A stretch of DNA of 64,000 nucleotides from G963556115 sp963678205. Its GTDB lineage: Bacteria; Planctomycetota; SZUA-567. The position numbers and the translations under genes were made by a program. Positions 9,914 to 20,063 of the stretch are shown in pieces; the first letter of the stretch is position 1; each line of letters starts with the position of its first letter. The stretch spans positions 62,001-126,000 of the forward strand of contig OY782760.1 in the NCBI GenBank assembly GCA_963678205.1, in the 5' to 3' direction. A model generated the notes under the pieces. That model was not told where the DNA came from. It ran no database searches and saw nothing but the letters and a program-made list of their open reading frames with translations.

Positions 9914-11566
9914 CTATATATTTGCAGCAGCCCATGTTGCCAGTTTCTCCCTGTTAATTTTGGCATTATGCCTTATATCAACAGGAAAGTCTTTATAAAA
10001 AAGAATATCTTTTATATTTTTTGTCACATTCCTCTCACTTGCCAGATTCAATAATTGCTCTTTAAAATTCTGAATTTTATCCACTGGAAAATCTTTTATT
10101 GGCTCAATAATAACAACAGGTCTCTGATCGCCAAGCTCACCAACACCTACAAGTGCACTCCTGAAGACATCTATATGCTGATTAAAAATTGCTTCACAGC
10201 AAACAGTATACATAGTACCCTCTTTAGTCTCAACTCTATGATTTTTTCGACCACAAAACCAGACTCTGCCTTGATCATCAAAGTATCCAAGGTCTCCAAT
10301 GCGATGAACAACCGCACCACCTTCTTTAATTTTAGCAAGAGCTGTCATTTCAGGAAGTTCATAATAGCACTTTGTTACATTTTTACCTCTAACTGTAATT
10401 TCTCCGACCTCACCAACGGGCAGAACGAAATCATCACTCCACTCAAATATAGCCTCATCACTCATACGAATTATGCGCACTAATGCTCCATCAGCCGGTC
10501 GACCAACACAGAACCCCTTACCTTCAATTGTAGCTTTTGCCGTTTCAGCAAGCACCTCACTACCAAGCATATCACATGCTGGAAGGCTCTCTGTAGCACC
10601 ATATGGTGTGTGTGTTTCTGCCCCTTCTGGCAAAATATGATTCAGTAGTCTTTCATGAGTCTCAGGAGGCACAGGAGCCCCAGCCATAAGAATTTTTTTT
10701 AAACTTGGAAGTTTTACATTATTTTTTACACAATATTTGCTTACTCTACCCCATAAAGCTGGAGAACCAAATGAAAAAGTACACCCTTGTTTATTTATAG
10801 CCTCTATAATTTTTCTCGGATCTACTTTGGCTGGAGCAGTAGGATCCATATCCGGCACAACTGCAGTCATTCCTAGCCCTACAGAAAAAAGTGCAAACAA
10901 AGGAAAAGTAGGTAGATCAATATCCTCCGCACCAATCTTATAAGTATCACGAATAATCCTGCACTGCTCAACAAACATACCATGCTCATACTCCACCCCC
11001 TTAGCAGGGCCGGTACTTCCTGTTGTAAATAGAATTGCCGCCAACTCATCTTCAGCAGTGCAAGTCACTTCAAACTTTTCGCCAATTAGTTGTAACTCCT
11101 CAAGAGTTTTACCACTCCATAGCCAACGCCGCCCCTGAGTAACAGCATACCTTATTGATTTGAAGTACTTTTTCTTAAATGTTCTCATAAGATGCGCCAA
11201 CTCAATTCCTATCATAGCCTCAGGTTTCACAGACTCTATACAATGCAAAAGTCTGTCAACACCCATCCCAGGATCAATAAGAACTGGCACTGCTCCTACT
11301 TTGAACAAAGCAAAGACAACGGCAAAAAAATCCAGACTTGGCCGGAGCATTACCAGAGTCTTTACACCACGGGTGATCCCATACCTGTCAAACCCAGCTG
11401 CATATTCAGAACTCAGAGCTGAAAGCTCAGAAAAGGTTAGATGAGTATAAGCAACATTTCCTCTTTTATCACGAGAAAATGGAAATACCACAGCTCTCTT
11501 TTGAGGGTATTTTTTTGCCATCTCTTCAAGCTGAAAAGCAATATTGCAAATCTTACCATCCAACAC
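9914..11566 (-). CDS. OleC-like acyl-AMP ligase (olefin beta-lactone synthetase family)
   Basis: An ANL-superfamily adenylating enzyme. The phosphate-binding loop is FTTGSTGPAKGVEYEHG, and the OleC-like block PTFPLFALFSVGLGMTAVVP and DMDPTAPAKVDPRKI follows. TPYGATES is the A5 motif and RIGDLGYFDDQGRVWF the A7/A8 region. The C-terminal lysine domain ends with HNAKINREKLATWA. The frame is open to an ATG at 11626, 74 bp inside nadB. A GGAGG 9 nt before a GTG at 11566 favours that start (551 codons, near usual OleC length), overlapping nadB by 14 bp. No oleA, oleB or oleD lies nearby, so beta-lactone formation is not assured; it may activate another fatty acid. Sure of the ligase family, less of the substrate. 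Confidence 0.8.
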   Translation of the reverse strand: MLDGKICNIAFQLEEMAKKYPQKRAVVFPFSRDKRGNVAYTHLTFSELSALSSEYAAGFDRYGITRGVKTLVMLRPSLDFFAVVFALFKVGAVPVLIDPGMGVDRLLHCIESVKPEAMIGIELAHLMRTFKKKYFKSIRYAVTQGRRWLWSGKTLEELQLIGEKFEVTCTAEDELAAILFTTGSTGPAKGVEYEHGMFVEQCRIIRDTYKIGAEDIDLPTFPLFALFSVGLGMTAVVPDMDPTAPAKVDPRKIIEAINKQGCTFSFGSPALWGRVSKYCVKNNVKLPSLKKILMAGAPVPPETHERLLNHILPEGAETHTPYGATESLPACDMLGSEVLAETAKATIEGKGFCVGRPADGALVRIIRMSDEAIFEWSDDFVLPVGEVGEITVRGKNVTKCYYELPEMTALAKIKEGGAVVHRIGDLGYFDDQGRVWFCGRKNHRVETKEGTMYTVCCEAIFNQHIDVFRSALVGVGELGDQRPVVIIEPIKDFPVDKIQNFKEQLLNLASERNVTKNIKDILFYKDFPVDIRHNAKINREKLATWAAANI

Positions 11567-13178
11567 TGCCTGTATCCTCCAATATATCGATAGACATCTC
11601 TGTGTGACCAATACTTGCATCTTCATCAGGATAATCTACACGCTGATGAGCACCACGACTCTCTTGGCGCCTATACGCTGATTCAGCAATAAGCCCTGCG
11701 ACAGTCAACATATTCTGAACTTCAAATCCACCTCGGGCCTGAAATTGTTCACTAAACACATACTTACCCCAAAAGGCAATGGTTTTACAGGCTTCTCCGA
11801 GCTTTTTTTCATCCCTAAACACTCCAAGCTGCCTCCAAGTAAGTGCTTTTAAAGACTGAAGCATGTCAGACAAATTTAATGGAGCAAGCCTTGCCTCTTC
11901 AAATCCTCTTACAATCTTTAGTGGTGAGTATTGAAGCTCAGAATAAGTCGCTGCTTTCTTACCGGCTCTATGCCCGTACACCAAGCCCTCAAGCAAGGAA
12001 TTTGAAGCGAGCCTATTTGCTCCTTGCACACCAGTAGAAGCGACCTCTCCTGCTGCAAGCAAGCGCTCAACAGTTGTCTCACCGTCAAGATTTGTCTTGA
12101 CCCCTCCCATAAAATAATGTACTGCCGGACGAACCGGGATTAACTCATGAACAATATCTATCCCATACATTGAACATATACGTCCAATATTAGGGAAGCG
12201 ATTATTAATCTTCTCCTCACCTAGGTGACGCAAATCTAGATAAATCTCAACTTCCTCATCACGGCTGTGAAGTTCTTTAAATATAGACTGACTAACCACA
12301 TCACGTGGAGCAAGTTCTGCACGCTCATCATATTTCTTCATAAAGCGCTCTCCATGCTGATTAATCAGATACGCTCCTTCACCGCGAACAGACTCACTTA
12401 TAAGAAATCTCGGAGCACCAGCAAGATATAAGGTTGTAGGATGAAATTGCACGAACTCCATATCACGCAGTACCGCTCCTGCCCGAAATGCCTGCGCCAT
12501 TCCATCACCAGTAGCACATGAGGGATTTGTTGTTTCTCTAAATATCTGCCCACTCCCACCAGAAGCTAAAATGGTTGCATGTGACTTTATACTCAGCATA
12601 CGACCATAATTACTGTCTTGGATAAGAGCGCCATGACACACACCATTCTCATGCAGTAGATCTATAACAAAGTGATTCTCATATAGCTGAATATTCTTAT
12701 GCTCTCGCACTTTTTTCGCAAGAAACTTCTGAAGACGGCGTCCCGTAGCATCCCCATCACAATGCATTATTCGACGAGCACTATGAGCCCCTTCCATAGT
12801 AAAATGGACATGACCATCCTCTTTATCAAAGTCCATGCCTGTTTCTATGAGCTCTTTACAACGCTTCGCACCATCACGAACAAGTAACTCAACTGCATCG
12901 CGCTCGCATAATCCCTGACCTGCTTTGAGAGTGTCTCTTATATGAGATTCAAAACTATCATCTTCAGCAAGTACCGCTGCTATTCCACCTTGAGCATAAT
13001 TTGTTGCCGTTTCATTCAGTTCTTCTTTTGAAATAACTACAACACGTCTTTTCTCAGCTGCAGCCAATGCTGCAGAAAGTCCAGCTATACCGCTACCAAT
13101 CACAAGTACAGGTGCCCATAATTCTGGAACACTCCCAAGATCTAGATCAACCAGATACCTAGCGAATTTATGTAACAT
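11553..13178 (-). CDS. nadB: L-aspartate oxidase (NadB)
   Basis: A FAD enzyme oxidising L-aspartate to iminoaspartate, the first step of de novo NAD synthesis. The dinucleotide-binding motif VIGSGIAGLSAALAA is near residue 26. NYAQGGIAAVLAEDDSFESH, HFTMEGAHSARRIMH and the substrate-site region RPAVHYFMGGVKTNLDGETT are diagnostic of NadB over succinate dehydrogenase flavoproteins. At 541 residues it is standard length. nadA and nadC are not in the window. A terminator-like hairpin lies about 25 nt before its start codon. Its 3' end holds the ribosome binding site and start of the OleC-like gene, implying translational coupling. Confidence 0.95.
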   Translation of the reverse strand: MLHKFARYLVDLDLGSVPELWAPVLVIGSGIAGLSAALAAAEKRRVVVISKEELNETATNYAQGGIAAVLAEDDSFESHIRDTLKAGQGLCERDAVELLVRDGAKRCKELIETGMDFDKEDGHVHFTMEGAHSARRIMHCDGDATGRRLQKFLAKKVREHKNIQLYENHFVIDLLHENGVCHGALIQDSNYGRMLSIKSHATILASGGSGQIFRETTNPSCATGDGMAQAFRAGAVLRDMEFVQFHPTTLYLAGAPRFLISESVRGEGAYLINQHGERFMKKYDERAELAPRDVVSQSIFKELHSRDEEVEIYLDLRHLGEEKINNRFPNIGRICSMYGIDIVHELIPVRPAVHYFMGGVKTNLDGETTVERLLAAGEVASTGVQGANRLASNSLLEGLVYGHRAGKKAATYSELQYSPLKIVRGFEEARLAPLNLSDMLQSLKALTWRQLGVFRDEKKLGEACKTIAFWGKYVFSEQFQARGGFEVQNMLTVAGLIAESAYRRQESRGAHQRVDYPDEDASIGHTEMSIDILEDTGSVGW

Positions 13179-13185
13179 TTTTATC

Positions 13186-13234
13186 TATCCCTATAAATAA
13201 AAAATAAAAGTTACAAATTATTGTAACTTTTATT
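13186..13234 (-). terminator. 14-bp hairpin with U-tract in the nadB leader
   Basis: Arms at 13203-13216 and 13221-13234 are perfectly complementary (14 bp, 4-nt loop) and are followed on the minus strand by a TTTTTTATTTAT tract. It can terminate transcription arriving from hrpA. The start region of nadB repeats the GTTACA of the 5' arm, so the 3' arm could alternatively pair with the start codon (see findings). Confidence 0.75.
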
Positions 13235-13299
13235 AACCCCAAGACAAGAGTAAAACGCAAAGCAAACCATGAGCCAACTATACGAGTCCTCATACAGTT

Positions 13300-13321
13300 G
13301 CTTAATATAATTATATTAAGC
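13300..13321. repeat. 22-bp perfect palindrome between hrpA and nadB
   Basis: GCTTAATATAA followed directly by TTATATTAAGC is a perfect two-fold palindrome, with CAGTT and AACTG continuing the symmetry after one extra base. It lies upstream of nadB. It may be a regulator operator or part of a hairpin; no regulator can be named. Confidence 0.45.
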
Positions 13322-13426
13322 CAAACTGCTTTTTATCAATTTTATCAAAACTATAATCTTATTTATTTGAGGAAAAGCATTCACTAAAAAAAACACTAAA
13401 TTCACACTTTGCCACATAAACACCTC

Positions 13427-16400
13427 TTACTTCAAGTCCTTGACTACTTGCTGCCAAAGCTCATCCAGCCTCTTAGGTGACACCTTACATCCTGTCCCCA
13501 CCTCCTGAGCAAATAATGAAACAGCATATTCCTCAAGCATCCATCTATACTCAACCAGCGCCTCAGAATATCCTCCATTCTTCTGAATACTGGCAAACGC
13601 AGTCATACACCTTTCCCATAGAGGATTAATATCTCTAGCTCTCACTCTGTCCTTCTGAACAGCACCATCAAGTTTTTTTACCCTCAACTTCATACCTGCA
13701 ATGTAACGGGGAATATCTGGTGTATGCGACACCCCTGAATCACGTACAAACCCTGCGTAAATCAGCCTTGACACCTGCCCATAAATTTCTTGGACTGCAT
13801 CTTTCTTCAGAGCATTAGGTCTCAAATCTTCAATCTCACGCATGAACTCAACTACTTCTATCATTGCTTCTTGCACAGCTACGCCAAGTTTATATACAAC
13901 CTCATACAAACTTATTCGTAAATCTTCACAAAAACGTTCAAATTCTTCTTTAGTGGAGGGTAAAACTTTCGCTTGTAAAAGCAAATATTGCACACCAGCT
14001 AAGAGAATATCCTGCTGAAGTTTGTCTTTTCCCCCACCAATAGCAGTATAATACATATAGGCCTGCTCAGTAATCGCTAGACTTTTCAAAATTTTACGAC
14101 ACTGTACATCCATTAAATTGATTGCTAGACGACAAATACCTCTTTGAGAAACACGGTGAGATTTTTCAGAAGAAGAATACACCTCAAGAGCGACAGTCTT
14201 AAAATTATCTTTTAACCCAAGATATCCTACTGCCCCACCAGCAAGTGAGACCTTACTAAAAAGTTCAAAATTCCACGAGCGGACATTCTTATTCTCATAC
14301 TTATCTTTCTCCGCTGACTCAAAATTACTCCTACTCTTCCCTGCGCACTCTTCCTGCAAAATATACAAATCACGCCCACTTACTACAACCTTATTCTGTG
14401 AATCAACAATAATAAAATTCATTCTCAAAAATGGTGTCAATTCATTAGGTCTAAAATCTGAGGCAGAAACTTTCACCCCAAATTCACCAAAGATTAGTTC
14501 TGCCAAAGTTCCAGGAAAAGTCTTATCCCCTCTTACTATTTTTTCACAAAGAACCTCAACAGTATCAGATATCGGATTCAAATCACGTCTCAGGCTACGA
14601 GGCAAACTACGTATCATCCCAGCAATCTTCTCTCCTAACAGCCCAGGCACCAACCATTCAAACTCTGACGGGTCAAGATTAGGCAATACCCCAAGTGGTA
14701 CCTTACAGGTTACTCCATCATTTCTATGAGACGGATCAAATTTATATGAAAGCTCAAATTCAAATCCAGAAGCAAAAAACTTATCGGGAAATAAATCCTT
14801 ACTCAATCCAGATCGGTTTTCCAAAAGAACATCTTCTTCCTTCATGAACAACGCCCTGCTCTTCTTTTTCTTCTCATTAAATGCAAACTTCTGGAAGTTC
14901 TTTTCCGTATATATGTTATCTGGTAGCCGTTCATCGTAAAATCGGTACAAAGCCTGATCATCTACCAATAGCTCATTATTACGTATTTTATCCTGTTCAT
15001 CGGCCACACTATTTATCAGTTTACAATTATCCCGGTAAAACTTCACCCTGCTGTGAAGCTTCATTCCAACAAGTCCATCTTTGATAAAAATTTCACGTGA
15101 TTTTTCAGGATCAACCGTACCATAATGCACCCGCCTTTTCTCAACTACCGGTAATCCATAAAGTGTAGCATTCATATACGCACGCACACAACCACCCTTC
15201 TCATCAAAATACGGCTCCGAATAGCTCCTCTTTAGTAAATGAGCAGCAGCATCTTCCAGCCACTCAGGTTTTATCTTAGCAACAGTACGCGCAAATTTTC
15301 GACTAGTTTCAACAATTTCAGCTGAAACTATCCAATCCGCTTTTTCCCTCGCCATGCATGATCCTGGCCATATGAGATAGCGGGTCTCTTTCGCTCCACG
15401 ATAATCTTTATCCTCATCATGATACTTACCACAACGACTAAGTAATCCTGATAGTAACGCACGATGCAAATTTTCCTCAGGGATATCATTTACACCAAGT
15501 TTTTTCTTCTCAGTGTAACGAGGTTTAATCTTTAATGCGCCATACTTTCTCAACTCCTGCTCAAGTTGCGCTCTAGTATTTGACCATTCACGTAGACGAA
15601 GATAACTCAAAAAATTATCCCTACAGAACTTGTTATACTTATTATTACTTCCTGACTTTTCACGCTCATCTTCAAGAACACGCCACAAATGAAGCCAAGA
15701 GACAAAATCAGAAAACTTATCGCGGTATCTCCTATGAGCACGATCAGCATCTTCTTGCTTATCAACCGGACGTAGGCGAGGATCCTGCACTGAAAGACCT
15801 GAGACAATAGTCAGCATCTTTTCAAGACAGCCGTACTCAATTGATACAAGTAACATCTTTCCAAATCTTGGTTCAATAGGTAATCGTGCTATACGTTTAC
15901 CCTCAGTGGTAATTTCACCAGCCTCAGAGATTGCTCCTATCTCTTCAAGTTCATTGTAGCCAGCACGAACAAGATTCCCCGGAGGTGGTTCGATAAATGG
16001 AAATTCTTCGACCCGGCCAAGGCGAAGTAAATTCATCTGTAGTATCACCCCCGCAAGTGACGAGCGTTTGATCTCAGGATCGGTATAATCTTCCCTACCA
16101 GAAAAATCATCTTCACTATATAGGCGCACACACACACCCGGTCCTATTCGACCGCAACGTCCCGCACGCTGAGCAGCTGAAGCCTTGGATATACTCTCGA
16201 CCTGTAAAGACTCAATACCTGTTCGACTATTATATCTTTTTATTCTCGCATGCCCTGTATCAATTACATATCTGACACGAGGAACCGTCACCGAAGTCTC
16301 AGCAACATTGGTTGCGACAATAATCCTCCTCTTACTACCGGGTTTGAACACCATTTGCTGCTCCGCAGGAGTAAGTCTACCATATAGCGGTAACACCTCT

Positions 16401-17314
16401 ACTCCAATCAATCGCTTCCTTTCAAGATAATTTACTGTCTCGCGTATCTCCTGCTCACCACTCATAAATACTAGAACATCACCATTACCATATTCATGGA
16501 TAAGAGCCTCATAAGCCTTACCAACCTGAACCGATAATAAAGTATTCTCATTCTCAATAGGCTGATAGATAGTCTCTACTGGATAAGTTCGCCCTTCCAC
16601 AATGATAGCCTCAGCACCACTGAAGTATTCTGCAAAACGCTCTACCTCAAGAGTTGCAGAGCTGACTATAACTTTAAGATCAGGCCTTCTAGGAAGTAAT
16701 CTTTTCAAATAACCAAGGATAAAATCAATATTTAGTGACCGCTCATGTGCCTCATCAATAATAAGAGTATCATACGCTAACAGCTCTGGGTCAGCTCTCG
16801 TTTCAGCAAGCAAGATTCCATCGGTCATAAACTTAACAAATGTCTCATGCTTAATACGTTCATCAAAGCGCACCTGATACCCGACAGCCTCCCCAAGCGA
16901 ACTTCCAAGTTCTTCCGCCACACGACTACTAATACTCACTGCAGCTACACGCCGCGGTTGAGTACACCCAATATATCCTTTTATACCTCTACCAAGCTCA
17001 AGGCAAATTTTTGGTAGTTGCGTCGTCTTACCTGACCCAGTTTCCCCAGCTATAATCACCACCTGATTGTTTTGGATTGCTTCCTTTATTATGTCTTTGG
17101 ACTCAACAATAGGCAGCTCATCCGGGTAAATAATCTCTGGAACATTATTACAACGCCATTCAAGCAGTTTCTTCGACTTCTCAATTTTTTTAAAAAAATC
17201 AGGATTACTCTTACGCTTTCTTCTATTTCCAAGCTGATGCAAAATACGGGCAGCATCCCTCCCAAAACACAACAAAACGTCTTCTCTTAATTTATTTAAA
17301 TCTTTTTTATTCAT
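13427..17314 (-). CDS. hrpA: ATP-dependent DEAH-box RNA helicase HrpA
   Basis: A 1295-residue helicase, full HrpA length. Walker A is GETGSGKTTQLP at about residues 91-102, the DEAH box IIDEAHERSLN is near 190, motif III SSATLE follows, and motif VI QRAGRCGRIGPG is near 390. Helicase-associated and oligonucleotide-binding domains follow, then the long C-terminal extension that separates HrpA from HrpB. The family acts on stalled ribosomes and RNA processing. The gene stands alone, about 250 bp upstream of nadB on the same strand. Confidence 0.95.
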   Translation of the reverse strand: MNKKDLNKLREDVLLCFGRDAARILHQLGNRRKRKSNPDFFKKIEKSKKLLEWRCNNVPEIIYPDELPIVESKDIIKEAIQNNQVVIIAGETGSGKTTQLPKICLELGRGIKGYIGCTQPRRVAAVSISSRVAEELGSSLGEAVGYQVRFDERIKHETFVKFMTDGILLAETRADPELLAYDTLIIDEAHERSLNIDFILGYLKRLLPRRPDLKVIVSSATLEVERFAEYFSGAEAIIVEGRTYPVETIYQPIENENTLLSVQVGKAYEALIHEYGNGDVLVFMSGEQEIRETVNYLERKRLIGVEVLPLYGRLTPAEQQMVFKPGSKRRIIVATNVAETSVTVPRVRYVIDTGHARIKRYNSRTGIESLQVESISKASAAQRAGRCGRIGPGVCVRLYSEDDFSGREDYTDPEIKRSSLAGVILQMNLLRLGRVEEFPFIEPPPGNLVRAGYNELEEIGAISEAGEITTEGKRIARLPIEPRFGKMLLVSIEYGCLEKMLTIVSGLSVQDPRLRPVDKQEDADRAHRRYRDKFSDFVSWLHLWRVLEDEREKSGSNNKYNKFCRDNFLSYLRLREWSNTRAQLEQELRKYGALKIKPRYTEKKKLGVNDIPEENLHRALLSGLLSRCGKYHDEDKDYRGAKETRYLIWPGSCMAREKADWIVSAEIVETSRKFARTVAKIKPEWLEDAAAHLLKRSYSEPYFDEKGGCVRAYMNATLYGLPVVEKRRVHYGTVDPEKSREIFIKDGLVGMKLHSRVKFYRDNCKLINSVADEQDKIRNNELLVDDQALYRFYDERLPDNIYTEKNFQKFAFNEKKKKSRALFMKEEDVLLENRSGLSKDLFPDKFFASGFEFELSYKFDPSHRNDGVTCKVPLGVLPNLDPSEFEWLVPGLLGEKIAGMIRSLPRSLRRDLNPISDTVEVLCEKIVRGDKTFPGTLAELIFGEFGVKVSASDFRPNELTPFLRMNFIIVDSQNKVVVSGRDLYILQEECAGKSRSNFESAEKDKYENKNVRSWNFELFSKVSLAGGAVGYLGLKDNFKTVALEVYSSSEKSHRVSQRGICRLAINLMDVQCRKILKSLAITEQAYMYYTAIGGGKDKLQQDILLAGVQYLLLQAKVLPSTKEEFERFCEDLRISLYEVVYKLGVAVQEAMIEVVEFMREIEDLRPNALKKDAVQEIYGQVSRLIYAGFVRDSGVSHTPDIPRYIAGMKLRVKKLDGAVQKDRVRARDINPLWERCMTAFASIQKNGGYSEALVEYRWMLEEYAVSLFAQEVGTGCKVSPKRLDELWQQVVKDLK

Positions 17315-18129
17315 TATTTATATTTCATCATTACGGACTATTTAAAATACCTAGATAAACACTAAAAACTACACTCACTCACAAAAAAACGATGTTTTCA
17401 TTAATTATATATTAACTTAAAATACTCAAGTATAAATTTACTAAGCCTATAAAAAAAAGAAGACGTATATAAATTAATAATGGAATCCCCCATAGCTCAT
17501 CTAACTAAAAAAGCCATAGACAACCTACGAAGCTATGACAAAACATTATAAACACACTCAACACAATGTCCAGTATTCTTGAACAATATACAACTCAAAT
17601 AAATGTATTCTCAAGCTATCTTTTCGTACGTTTACAGCTTTTGAAAAAGGTTATTAATTAACTCAGAATAATACAAAAACTGAATAGACTAAACCTTTTT
17701 TATTAAACAATATCTTATTAATTCAAATATAAAGCCATACTTTACCTTCAAGATGCCTTTATAAAAGATCTTATAAACATCCGCGCAAATAAACAAAGAG
17801 CAGGAGCACTCTCTAGTATATTGCCCATCATTGCATAAACAACACACGGTATCCCCTATCGCTCAAAACAACTCTAAAACCTCACTTTTACTTGCAAAAA
17901 ATCTTTTTTTCACAAAAAAAAAGATTTTCCTAATGTCTGATAATACATAACCGTAAATACTGGCATGGGGCAGATAATTAGAGTACAAAGCAACACTCAA
18001 ATTACCTGTAATTTACAGTAAATGTTAGTTTTTTAAAGTAATTGGGGTTGCTTTAAAAAATAATTAAAAAGAAATATATTTATTTGTGTAATTTAATATC
18101 ATGTTCTAGTTTCCATGGGAGGGAATACT
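17315..18129. other. Intergenic region between divergent hrpA and the DUF5610-like gene
   Basis: About 800 A/T-rich bases with no convincing gene or RNA. It must hold both divergent promoters. An inverted repeat TTTTTTAAAG (18029-18038) / CTTTAAAAAA (18051-18060) with a 12-nt spacer lies about 70 bp before the plus-strand gene and may be a regulatory site or leader hairpin. Confidence 0.5.
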
Positions 18130-19428
18130 ATGTTGAGCGGAATTAATCAAAGCGGTATGTTTTCAAATGTAAGTTTTAGTCGCTATTGGCAACAAATTGC
18201 GTCTTCTAGTCAGACCCAATCTGCAAATAAGACTAATGGAGCAGAATCTACTGAGAAAGAGAGTTCTCAGCAGAATTCTGTACGTGACGCCTTCGCAAAA
18301 GCCTTAAAGGAAAGTGGCATGAGCGAAGAAAAAATTGCTGCACTTCCAGAAAAAGTCTGGGAAAAAGCAGAAAAAAAAGCAGGAGACAACGAGAAGTATA
18401 ACTTTGCTGAAGACAAACAGTTACAGAAACTTGTAGATTTTCTTGCTAGAAAAGCAGAGCTAGTAAAGAGTGAACAGAACGATGACGATTCTTCTAGCGA
18501 CAGTGCAAATATTTCTCAGGAAGCAAAAGATGCCGCTGCAAGTGCAACCAATAGCGAGACTGAAGAAGAAGCTAATAGTTCTAATTCACTTAGTAGCATT
18601 CTTGACGAGTTCAAAGATAAGCTAAATGAAATTCTTATGAGTGGCTTAGGACTTGGGTCAACAAACGCAAACAGCACATCAATGATGTCAATTTCTGCAA
18701 GTTTTGAAATAAGCTATAGTTCAATGATTGCAGTAGCTGGTGAAAACGGCATGACAATGCAGGAAACTAGCTTTAGCTTGAAGGGTTCCTTTGAATTCAT
18801 GGGCATGTCTTCTAATGGAAGCAGCATCAATCCATTCGATTTCTTCTCTGGCAAAAATTCAAATGCAGAAGACACAGATGAGACTAATGCTAGTGATCCT
18901 TTTGCGCAGTTTATGGATTACTTCTCACCTGAAAAAACCGCAGATAGAATCCTTGATTTCTCACTAGGATTCTTTGGAAACAGCCAGCAGTATAAAGAAG
19001 GTGGCAATACTGAAGATTCAAGACAAAGCTTTGCTGATATTATCGGTGCAGCAATCCAAAAAGGCTTTGACCAAGCTCTCGGTACACTTGGTAAACTGCC
19101 AGATAAGACTCAAGAAGAGGTTGATGATACCCATACTAGAGTTTTTGATGGACTTGACAACTTCATAAAGACTGGCTCAAAAGATGGTAAAGAGGCAAAA
19201 GAACCAAGTTTTGACTTTGCGGCATATAGTAGTGTATTTGAAATGAACTATTCTTCAACAACTTCGTATTACAGCGCAGCAGAGACAGAAGATGCACTTG
19301 AAAACCTCTATAATAAATACTTCAATAAGGGCTACGGCACACAAGTCAAGACTGAAGAAGAGGATAAACAAGTACCCATTGAAGATGAAGAAGCTAAAAA
19401 AACAAAACAAATTAATCTTACAGCTTAA
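18130..19428 (+). CDS. DUF5610-like protein of unknown function
   Basis: An acidic protein of 432 residues from the ATG at 18130. A GGGAGGG ribosome binding site lies between that ATG and an earlier in-frame ATG at 18115, so the later start is preferred. Residues about 35-200 are rich in Ser, Asn, Glu and Lys and look disordered. Residues about 195-230 form a beta-like block (SASFEISYSSMIAVAG, SFSLKGSFEFMG). The block with TADRILDFSLGFFG, FADIIGAAIQKGFDQALGTL and GLDNFIKTG resembles DUF5610. There is no signal peptide or membrane segment. It is monocistronic with a strong terminator after it. Its function is unknown; the beta block and composition resemble appendage-associated proteins, but that is a guess. 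Confidence 0.7.
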   Translation: MLSGINQSGMFSNVSFSRYWQQIASSSQTQSANKTNGAESTEKESSQQNSVRDAFAKALKESGMSEEKIAALPEKVWEKAEKKAGDNEKYNFAEDKQLQKLVDFLARKAELVKSEQNDDDSSSDSANISQEAKDAAASATNSETEEEANSSNSLSSILDEFKDKLNEILMSGLGLGSTNANSTSMMSISASFEISYSSMIAVAGENGMTMQETSFSLKGSFEFMGMSSNGSSINPFDFFSGKNSNAEDTDETNASDPFAQFMDYFSPEKTADRILDFSLGFFGNSQQYKEGGNTEDSRQSFADIIGAAIQKGFDQALGTLGKLPDKTQEEVDDTHTRVFDGLDNFIKTGSKDGKEAKEPSFDFAAYSSVFEMNYSSTTSYYSAAETEDALENLYNKYFNKGYGTQVKTEEEDKQVPIEDEEAKKTKQINLTA

Positions 19429-19509
19429 TTTATGAATAATAATCTTGTATGTAGTACCCGACGTTTTATTCAATGTGCAATGCATTGCCTAAAACGTCCC
19501 CTCCCGAGT

Positions 19510-19545
19510 CAGACTACTCTCCCCCAGGAGTAGTCTGCCATTTTA
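19510..19545 (+). terminator. Terminator after the DUF5610-like gene
   Basis: CAGACTACTC (19510-19519) pairs perfectly with GAGTAGTCTG (19528-19537) around an 8-nt loop, followed by CCATTTTATT. Confidence 0.85.
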
Positions 19546-19649
19546 TTGCCTAGTCATAATTCTTAGACAAACTTAATTTTCCATACTAACTCTGTTATTT
19601 ATGCAATACATATAAATGTCTAAAATTTTAATTCAACTTTTATATGATT

Positions 19650-19681
19650 CAAACAAATGGCTGCCCAAGTAAAGGCAGCCA
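19650..19681 (-). terminator. Terminator after rsbV
   Basis: TGGCTGCC (19658-19665) pairs with GGCAGCCA (19674-19681). On the minus strand it lies about 30 bp past the rsbV stop and is followed by a moderately U-rich ATTTGTTTG. Confidence 0.7.
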
Positions 19682-19712
19682 AAATATTTATGATATCAAA
19701 AGAATTGCTAAA

Positions 19713-20063
19713 CTATTCAGAAAGTAATTTTTTTGCATCTTCATTATTATCAAGAATAGTAAAAATCTGAGATACTCCTAATAGGTCAAATACCTCTTGT
19801 ACATTTTCAGTAGGACTGACCAAAACAATATTACCATTAGTTTCCTGCGCTTGAGCCATTGCACCAATAAACACTCCAGCACCAGCAGAAGAAATATACT
19901 CTACTTGACTCAAATTCACAGCAATATTCACCACACCCTCATCAAAAAGATCTTGAATAACAGTATCAAGCTTTTCAAAAGTATGCGCATCGAGAAAACC
20001 TTCAAGACGAATTAATGCAATCCCATTATCGTTACTAATTAACTCCAACTCAAGTTCTGCCAT
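19713..20063 (-). CDS. STAS-domain anti-sigma factor antagonist (RsbV/SpoIIAA type)
   Basis: A 116-residue single STAS domain. The phosphorylatable serine region is S58-S59 in VEYISSAGAGVF. Dephosphorylated antagonists of this family bind the partner kinase and free its target. It is the last gene of the three-gene unit rsbU-rsbW-rsbV. Its ATG overlaps the rsbW stop by one base (TAATG), with GGGAGG as ribosome binding site, so translation is coupled. The target sigma factor is not in the window; non-sigma targets are also known for the family. Confidence 0.92.
   Translation of the reverse strand: MAELELELISNDNGIALIRLEGFLDAHTFEKLDTVIQDLFDEGVVNIAVNLSQVEYISSAGAGVFIGAMAQAQETNGNIVLVSPTENVQEVFDLLGVSQIFTILDNNEDAKKLLSE

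Noticed and set aside
17962..17982. Sigma-54 promoter upstream of the DUF5610-like gene
   Set aside because: A TGGCAT is present, but the spacing to a GC pair is 2 bp short and no TTGC element follows.
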